Shown piece after piece: positions 59,293-64,000 of a stretch of DNA of 64,000 nucleotides (positions are counted from its first letter, which is position 1; every line of letters begins with the position of its first letter). Made by a program: the position numbers and the translations under genes. This DNA is from Pseudorhodoferax sp032153935. GTDB lineage: Bacteria > Pseudomonadota > Gammaproteobacteria > Burkholderiales > Burkholderiaceae_C. Under the pieces are notes generated by a model. The model was not told where the DNA came from. It saw nothing but the letters and a program-made list of their open reading frames with translations, and searched no databases. Location: NCBI RefSeq assembly GCF_964253035.1, contig NZ_CAXUQL020000001.1, forward strand, positions 3,720,001 to 3,784,000. The letters run 5' to 3'.

Positions 59293-59964
59293 TCACCTGC
59301 GCACCAGCGGGATCTGCAGGTTGGTGGGCCGGTTCTCTTCCTTGTCGAAGCCGCGGCCATCGATGTTGCGGGCGCCCCAGAACAGCATGCCGTGCGCCAT
59401 GTAGACGAGGTCGTACTCCATGAAGTGGCGGCCCTGCACCAGCCCGAAGGGCGCGAAGTTCTTGCCGAAGACGCTCTGGGTGGCGCCCACCTCCCACCTG
59501 GCATAGCCCTGGCTGGCCACCTGGTTCAGCACGTCGGCGAAACCCTGGGCCAGCGGCGTCACCTCGTAGGCTTCGTCGGCGACGAAGTCGACCTTCTGCG
59601 CACCCTCGGCGATCGGGTGCGGTCCGCGCCACAGCATGTGGCCCTTGATCTGGATCCTGGCCAGCGGCACGGCACCGTTCGGGTCGGCCGAGTTGACGAT
59701 GCGCAGCGCGAAGCGGTCGCCGTCCAGGTACGTGAAAGCGCGCTGCAGGTAAAACGGCTTGAGCGTGCCATCGGTGTTCCTGGCCGCGCTGGGGCGGATC
59801 TCGGGCGCGATGCTGGCCCACTCGCCGGCCAGGGCCTGTCTGGTTTATTCGATGTTCATGGTGCTTCGCTGGGTGGTGGAGGATGGTGTGGGGGGCGTCG
59901 CAGTGCAGGCGCCGAGTCCGACGGACAGGGCGAGAGCGATGTACAGGGGGATGCGTTGGGGCAT
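59293..59964 (-). pseudogene. Lipoprotein-type gene interrupted by one nonsense codon
   Basis: From ATG 59964 the frame begins with a lipoprotein signal (LYIALALSVGLGACTATPP, lipobox LGAC). After MNIE it meets TAA (minus strand, 59847-59845). The same frame runs on without another stop for 183 codons: TRQALAGEWASIAPEIRPSA, DGTLKPFYLQRAFTYLDGD, ARIQIKGHMLWRGPHPIAEG, FAPFGLVQGRHFMEYDLVYM, to TGA at 59293. A Gln codon CAA to TAA change is the simplest explanation. Translation could restart at an inner Met, but the product would lack export. I do not recognise the family. Confidence 0.6.
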
Positions 59965-60119
59965 GGTGGGGACGGCAGACGGTCGAAGGGGCGTGCGGCG
60001 GTGTCGACCCGGCGCGCACGGGGGCCCAGTCTGGGCCACAAGCGCTTGAGGGCGGTAACCCAAATCGGCAGAATCCGGCGACGCGGCCAGTGGCTGCATG
60101 CAGAACACCACGGCGATCC

Positions 60120-61067
60120 ATGCTGGCCCGATTCGACGACTTCCACCTCTACGGTGCTTCCGCGCCGGAGTGGCACCAGCGCTACCAGCAGGTGTCGCGC
60201 GGCAGCATGCGCAGTTCGATGTTGGAGGCCACGCTGGGGCGCACCCACCTGTTCCGCAAGTCCTTGAGCCAGCGGGTGCTGCAGCAGGGCTGCCTGCCAG
60301 CGGGCAAGATCTGCTTCGCGCTGGCGACGCCTGCCGCGGGCGTGGCGCGCATGCAGGGGCGCGAGGTGAGGGCGCAGAGCCTGTTCATCCTGCGCGGCGG
60401 CGAGGAGTTCGTGATCCACCGGCCCCCGGGGATGGAACTGCTCGCCGTGACCTTCGATGCGTCCAGCTTCGCCGAGCTGCTGGCGCAGCAGAACGACGCC
60501 ACGCGGCTGGGTGCCACCCTCGGCCGCGGCCTGGTCGAGCTGCCCCCGTCCGTGCTGGCGGAGCTGCGCCGCGCGCTGTCGGCTTCGTTCATGGCGGATG
60601 CGACCGGGTCGGTGCTGCCGTGGGTGGAGGCGGCGGTCCCGGCCGCCGTCGTGCACGCGCTGCGGGGCGGGCAGCGGGGGGCGGGCCGCGACCGCGGCAT
60701 GTCCAGCCACGCGCTGGTCAGCGAGTGCCACCGGATCACGCTGGCCAGTGCCCATGCGCCGCCGACGGTCGCCGCGCTGTGCACGCGCTTGCGCGTCAGC
60801 CGGCGCACCTTGCAGGACAGTTTCCGCAAGGTCGCCGAAACCACCCCTGTCGACTACCTGCGGGCGATGCGCCTGAACCTCGTGCGCCAGGCCTTGCACC
60901 GGACCTTGCCCGGCGCGGTGGACATCGGCGAGGTCGCGACCCATGCCGGCTTCTCGCAACTGAGCCATTTCGCGCGCCAGTACCAGCGGCTGTTCGGCGA
61001 GCTGCCGTCGCAGACCCTGCGCGCGGACAGGCTTGGGCAGAGCGCCAGGGCCGTTCCGGCAGTCTGA
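60120..61067 (+). CDS. AraC-family transcriptional regulator
   Basis: A 315-aa regulator. N-terminal half is a sensor of EutR/AraC type (CFALATPAAGVARMQGREV, SLFILRGGEEFVIHRPPG); C-terminal HTHs are VAALCTRLRVSRRTLQDSF and VATHAGFSQLSHFARQYQRL. Start at ATG 60120 gives the family length; the frame extends upstream over the broken lipoprotein. Target not evident; it neighbours the pseudogene and the pmd regulator convergently. Confidence 0.84.
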   Translation: MLARFDDFHLYGASAPEWHQRYQQVSRGSMRSSMLEATLGRTHLFRKSLSQRVLQQGCLPAGKICFALATPAAGVARMQGREVRAQSLFILRGGEEFVIHRPPGMELLAVTFDASSFAELLAQQNDATRLGATLGRGLVELPPSVLAELRRALSASFMADATGSVLPWVEAAVPAAVVHALRGGQRGAGRDRGMSSHALVSECHRITLASAHAPPTVAALCTRLRVSRRTLQDSFRKVAETTPVDYLRAMRLNLVRQALHRTLPGAVDIGEVATHAGFSQLSHFARQYQRLFGELPSQTLRADRLGQSARAVPAV

Positions 61068-61082
61068 CGCGGCCCTGGCCGC

Positions 61083-62003
61083 TCAACTGGTGTAGGGCGC
61101 GATGGCGCGCAGCACCACATCCTGCAGCAGCGCACGCGCCACCTTCTGCGTCTCCGTGGAGGGGCGGCGCGAGGAACGCACCAGCGTGAGCTGGCTTGTC
61201 GGCCGCGGCGCCTGCAGCCGGCGCACCACGAGTGCGCCGCCGTGGTCGATGTTGGCCAGCGTGTAGGCCGGCAGCACGGCATGGCCGAAGCCCTCGCGCA
61301 CCAGGCTCAGGATGGCGTTGAGCCCGTCGACCTCCATCGCGATGCGGAGCAGGCAGCCCAGGCGCATGGTCTCGGCCTCCAGCAGCAGGCGGAAGGCGTT
61401 GGGGCGGCTGGGCAGGATCAGTGGCAGGGCGGCGGCATCGCGCAGCGCCACCGCCGGGCGGCTCTTGCCCTTGGTCTCCGGCACCTCGGCGCGCGGCGAG
61501 ATCAGCACGAGTTCTTCCTCGTGCAGCAAGGTCTGCTCCATGTCGGGCGAGCGCTCGGGGTTGTAGAGCAGGGCCATGTCCAGGTTGCCCATGCGCAGGC
61601 TGTCGATCATGACCAGCGAGAAGCCCTCGGTCAGCGTGAGCTGCGCCTGCGGCAGCCTGGCGCGGAAGGCCTGGGTCAGCGGCACCGTGATGAGCCGCGA
61701 CAGGCTGGGCGGCAGGCCGATGGACACGCGCCCGGCCAGCGCGCCGCGCGCCACGCCGAGTTCCTCGCGCGCCACGGCCACCTGGTGCAGGATGCCGCGC
61801 CCATGCTCGAGCAGCAGCTTGCCGGCCTCGGTGGGCGTGGCGCCGCGGCCGTTGCGGGCCAAGAGGTTCTGGCGCAACTCCACCTCGAGCAGACGGATCT
61901 GGCGCGACAGCGCTGGCTGCGCCACGTCCAGTGCAATGGCCGCGCGCGTGAAGCTGCCGAGCTCGGCCACGCGGACGAAGTACTCCAGTTGCTTCAAATC
62001 CAT
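61083..62003 (-). CDS. pmdR: LysR-family regulator of the protocatechuate 4,5-cleavage operon (PmdR-like)
   Basis: A 306-aa LTTR. N-terminal HTH: FVRVAELGSFTRAAIALDVA, QPALSRQIRLLEVEL. The effector domain begins near residue 90 (GRVSIGLPPSLSRLI). The start MDLKQLEYF at 62003 is canonical. Divergent from the 4-oxalomesaconate hydratase gene with a 134-bp gap, the classic LysR arrangement; Comamonas PmdR has the same position class. Gene symbol by context. Confidence 0.82.
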   Translation of the reverse strand: MDLKQLEYFVRVAELGSFTRAAIALDVAQPALSRQIRLLEVELRQNLLARNGRGATPTEAGKLLLEHGRGILHQVAVAREELGVARGALAGRVSIGLPPSLSRLITVPLTQAFRARLPQAQLTLTEGFSLVMIDSLRMGNLDMALLYNPERSPDMEQTLLHEEELVLISPRAEVPETKGKSRPAVALRDAAALPLILPSRPNAFRLLLEAETMRLGCLLRIAMEVDGLNAILSLVREGFGHAVLPAYTLANIDHGGALVVRRLQAPRPTSQLTLVRSSRRPSTETQKVARALLQDVVLRAIAPYTS

Positions 62004-62137
62004 GCTGTGAGTGTAGTGAATAGCTTTGAGCAAGATATGCCATTTCGTTCTAGCTGATAGCAGGCTTGCAAGCTAGGCGGGTATGCGCCGCGCGCGCAGA
62101 ATCCGCGCACACCGCAGAGCCCAACACGAGGAGCAAC

Positions 62138-63184
62138 ATGAGCCGCGAGAACCCCTTGATCATCGACTGCCACGGCCACTACACCACGGCACCCAAGGCG
62201 CTGGAGAACTGGCGCAACCAGCAGATCGCCGGCATCAAGGACCCGGCCCAGGCGCCCAAGGTCGCCGACCTGAAGATCAGCGACGACGAGCTGCGCGAGT
62301 CCATCGAGACCAACCAGCTGCGCCTCATGAAGGAACGCGGCAGCGACATCACCCTCTTCAGCCCGCGCGCCAGCTTCATGGCCCACCACATCGGCGACTT
62401 CCATGTCTCCAGCACCTGGGCTGCGATCTGCAACGAGCTGTGCTACCGCGTCTCCACGCTGTTCCCCGACAACTTCGTACCCGTGGCCATGCTGCCGCAG
62501 TCGCCCGGCGTGGACCCGGCCACCTGCATTCCCGAACTCGAGAAGTGCGTCAAGGAATACGGCGCGGTCGGCATCAACCTGAACCCGGACCCGTCGGGCG
62601 GCCACTGGAACAGCCCGCCGCTGACCGACCGCCACTGGTATCCCATCTACGAGAAGATGGCCGAGTACGACCTGCCGGCCATGATCCACGTCAGCACCAG
62701 CTGCAACCCCTGTTTCCACACCACGGGCGCGCACTACCTGAACGCCGACACCACGGCCTTCATGCAGCTGATCCAGGGCGATCTGTTCAAGGACTTCCCG
62801 ACGCTGAAGTTCCTGATCCCGCACGGCGGCGGTGCCGTGCCCTACCACTGGGGCCGTTTCCGCGGCCTGGCGCAGGAGATGAAGAAGCCGCTCTTGAGCG
62901 AGCACCTGCTGAACAACGTGTTTTTCGACACCTGCGTCTACCACCAGCCCGGCATCGACCTGCTCAACACCGTGATCCCGGTCAAGAACGTGCTGTTCGC
63001 CTCCGAGATGATCGGCGCCGTGCGCGGCATCGACCCCACCACGGGCCACTACTACGACGACACCAAGCGCTACATCGCGGCGTCGACGATCCTGAGCGAC
63101 GACGACAAGCACCAGATCTACGAAGGCAACGTGCGCCGCGTGTTCCCGCGCCTGGATGCACGCCTCACCGCCAAAGGCCAATAA
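62138..63184 (+). CDS. pmdE: 4-oxalomesaconate hydratase (LigJ/PmdE)
   Basis: A 348-aa amidohydrolase-superfamily hydratase that adds water to 4-oxalomesaconate to give 4-carboxy-4-hydroxy-2-oxoadipate. Zinc ligands in IIDCHGHYTT (HxH), His in AMIHVSTSC and PHGGGAVPYHWGR; Glu in FASEMIGAVRG is the LigJ-type catalytic residue. Sequence follows LigJ/PmdE throughout. ATG 62138 has ACGAGGAGC upstream. First gene of the operon seen here, 10 bp before the aldolase. Confidence 0.93.
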   Translation: MSRENPLIIDCHGHYTTAPKALENWRNQQIAGIKDPAQAPKVADLKISDDELRESIETNQLRLMKERGSDITLFSPRASFMAHHIGDFHVSSTWAAICNELCYRVSTLFPDNFVPVAMLPQSPGVDPATCIPELEKCVKEYGAVGINLNPDPSGGHWNSPPLTDRHWYPIYEKMAEYDLPAMIHVSTSCNPCFHTTGAHYLNADTTAFMQLIQGDLFKDFPTLKFLIPHGGGAVPYHWGRFRGLAQEMKKPLLSEHLLNNVFFDTCVYHQPGIDLLNTVIPVKNVLFASEMIGAVRGIDPTTGHYYDDTKRYIAASTILSDDDKHQIYEGNVRRVFPRLDARLTAKGQ

Positions 63185-63194
63185 GGAGAACCGC

Positions 63195-63878
63195 ATGTAC
63201 GAACTCGGAGTCGTCTACCGCAACATCCAGCGCACCGACGCTGCCACCGCCGATGCGCTCGCCGCGCTGGGCTCGGCCACCGTGCACGAGGCCATGGGCC
63301 GCGTGGGCCTGCTCAAGCCTTACATGCGCCCGATCTTCCCGGGCGCCCAGGTGTCGGGCACGGCGGTCACGGTGCTGCTGCACCCCGGTGACAACTGGAT
63401 GATGCACGTCGTCGCAGAGCAGATCCAACCGGGCGACATCGTCGTGGCCGCGATCACGGCCGAGTGCACCGACGGCTACTTCGGCGACCTCTTGGCCACC
63501 AGCTTCCAGGCCCGCGGCGCGCGCGCCCTGGTCATCGACGCCGGCGTGCGCGACGTCAAGACGCTCAAGGAAATGAACTTCCCGGTCTGGAGCAAGGCGA
63601 TCAGCAGCAAGGGCACGATCAAGGCCACCATCGGCTCGGTCAACATCCCCGTGGTCTGCGCCGGCATGCTGGTCATGCCGGGCGATGTGGTCGTGGCCGA
63701 CGACGACGGCGTGGTCTGCGTGCCGCGCGCCATCGCGGCGAAGACGCTGGAGGCTGCTCAGAAGCGCGAGGCCAACGAAGGCGAGAAACGCGACAAGCTG
63801 GCCTCCGGCGTGCTGGGCCTGGACATGTACAAGATGCGCGAGCCGCTGGCCGCCGCCGGACTGAAATACATCGATTGA
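63195..63878 (+). CDS. pmdF: 4-carboxy-4-hydroxy-2-oxoadipate aldolase (LigK/PmdF)
   Basis: A 227-aa class II HMG/CHA aldolase that splits CHA to pyruvate and oxaloacetate. The catalytic pair is in VIDAGVRDVKTL (Arg-Asp); MHVVAEQIQPGDIVV and ECTDGYFGDLLATS shape the site. RraA-fold, hexameric in relatives. RBS AAGGAGAA. Completes the lower part of the protocatechuate 4,5-pathway with PmdE. Confidence 0.94.
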   Translation: MYELGVVYRNIQRTDAATADALAALGSATVHEAMGRVGLLKPYMRPIFPGAQVSGTAVTVLLHPGDNWMMHVVAEQIQPGDIVVAAITAECTDGYFGDLLATSFQARGARALVIDAGVRDVKTLKEMNFPVWSKAISSKGTIKATIGSVNIPVVCAGMLVMPGDVVVADDDGVVCVPRAIAAKTLEAAQKREANEGEKRDKLASGVLGLDMYKMREPLAAAGLKYID

Positions 63879-63895
63879 GACGAGAGAGACACGAC

Positions 63896-64000
63896 ATGAC
63901 GAACACCCTTCGCCGCGCACTGCTGCGCGCCGGCCTCGCCACCTGCGCCCTGGCTGCCGCCTTCGGCGCAAGCTTCGGTGCCATGGCCCAGCAGTTCCCC
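63896..64000 (+). CDS. Secreted protein, 5' fragment (probable Bug-type receptor)
   Basis: Only 35 codons are present before the window ends. They encode a signal peptide (RRALLRAGLATCALAAAFGA, cleavage after AMA) followed by QQFP. The mature start pattern and the frequency of Bug receptors in such operons suggest a TctC-type receptor, but the mature sequence is not visible. RBS GAGAGAC. It starts 17 bp after pmdF, in place of the lactonase or dioxygenase genes expected there. Confidence 0.6.
   Translation, partial: MTNTLRRALLRAGLATCALAAAFGASFGAMAQQFP

Overview
The window is GC-rich chromosomal DNA from a betaproteobacterium, most likely a Comamonadaceae member (Variovorax/Acidovorax/Comamonas-like). 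The basis is several orphan Bug/TctC-type binding proteins, a Burkholderiales-type porin, vanAB, a protocatechuate 4,5-cleavage (pmd) locus and intergenic repeats of a Comamonadaceae style. Genes are tightly packed with many ATGA/GTGA overlaps. I saw no rRNA, tRNA, CRISPR array, transposase or prophage genes.

Layout. (1) 1-7717: L-arabinose-type sugar uptake (gguB-like permease, then ytfR-ytfT-yjfF-like ATPase and permeases) and the non-phosphorylative pathway enzymes L-arabonate dehydratase and 2-keto-3-deoxy-L-arabonate dehydratase. A composite inverted repeat interrupts the transporter operon. (2) 7793-9094: an isolated membrane/coiled-coil protein of unknown function. (3) 9440-17520: a minus-strand operon for a NagG/AndAc-type Rieske ring-hydroxylating oxygenase (alpha, beta, ferredoxin) plus a complete branched-chain-type ABC importer, under a divergent AraC-family regulator with clear direct-repeat sites. 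(4) 17536-27538: a Crp/Fnr regulator, a 24-bp perfect palindrome, and an uncharacterised operon of porin, ADP-forming acyl-CoA synthetase, Bug receptor, two DUF1254/DUF1214 proteins, a degenerate alkylsulfatase-like metallo-beta-lactamase and a second Bug receptor. (5) 27542-35111: vanAB with divergent vanR (vanillate to protocatechuate) and a second Liv-type importer. (6) 35182-35854: a toxin-antitoxin pair whose toxin has a premature stop. (7) 35882-39111: glyoxalase I and a GMC dehydrogenase/Tat gamma subunit/cytochrome c set.

(8) 39409-55580 is the centrepiece: a group-5 soluble diiron monooxygenase (propane/acetone/phenol monooxygenase type, prmABCD/mimABCD) in an unusually complete module. 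It holds a zinc alcohol dehydrogenase, a CobW GTPase with a WD40 protein and a 62-aa protein, a 2-propanol-type secondary alcohol dehydrogenase, prmA-B-C-D, an amidohydrolase, a MIP18/DUF59 protein, a dedicated GroEL-like chaperonin, a 31-aa membrane micropeptide, an NRAMP metal transporter and an AcoR/MimR-type sigma-54 activator. Two sigma-54 promoter candidates with exact GG-N10-GC spacing precede the two halves. The inferred chemistry is alkane or ketone hydroxylation followed by alcohol oxidation, with built-in supply, insertion and folding functions for the diiron centre.

(9) 55693-60120: Bug receptor, GNAT, DUF418 membrane protein, D-2-hydroxyacid dehydrogenase, and a lipoprotein gene broken by one nonsense codon. 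(10) 60120-64000: an AraC regulator, a LysR regulator (PmdR-like) and the start of the pmd operon (4-oxalomesaconate hydratase, CHA aldolase, truncated secreted receptor). The vanAB and pmd loci together would take vanillate through protocatechuate 4,5-cleavage to pyruvate and oxaloacetate; the dioxygenase genes themselves are not in the window.
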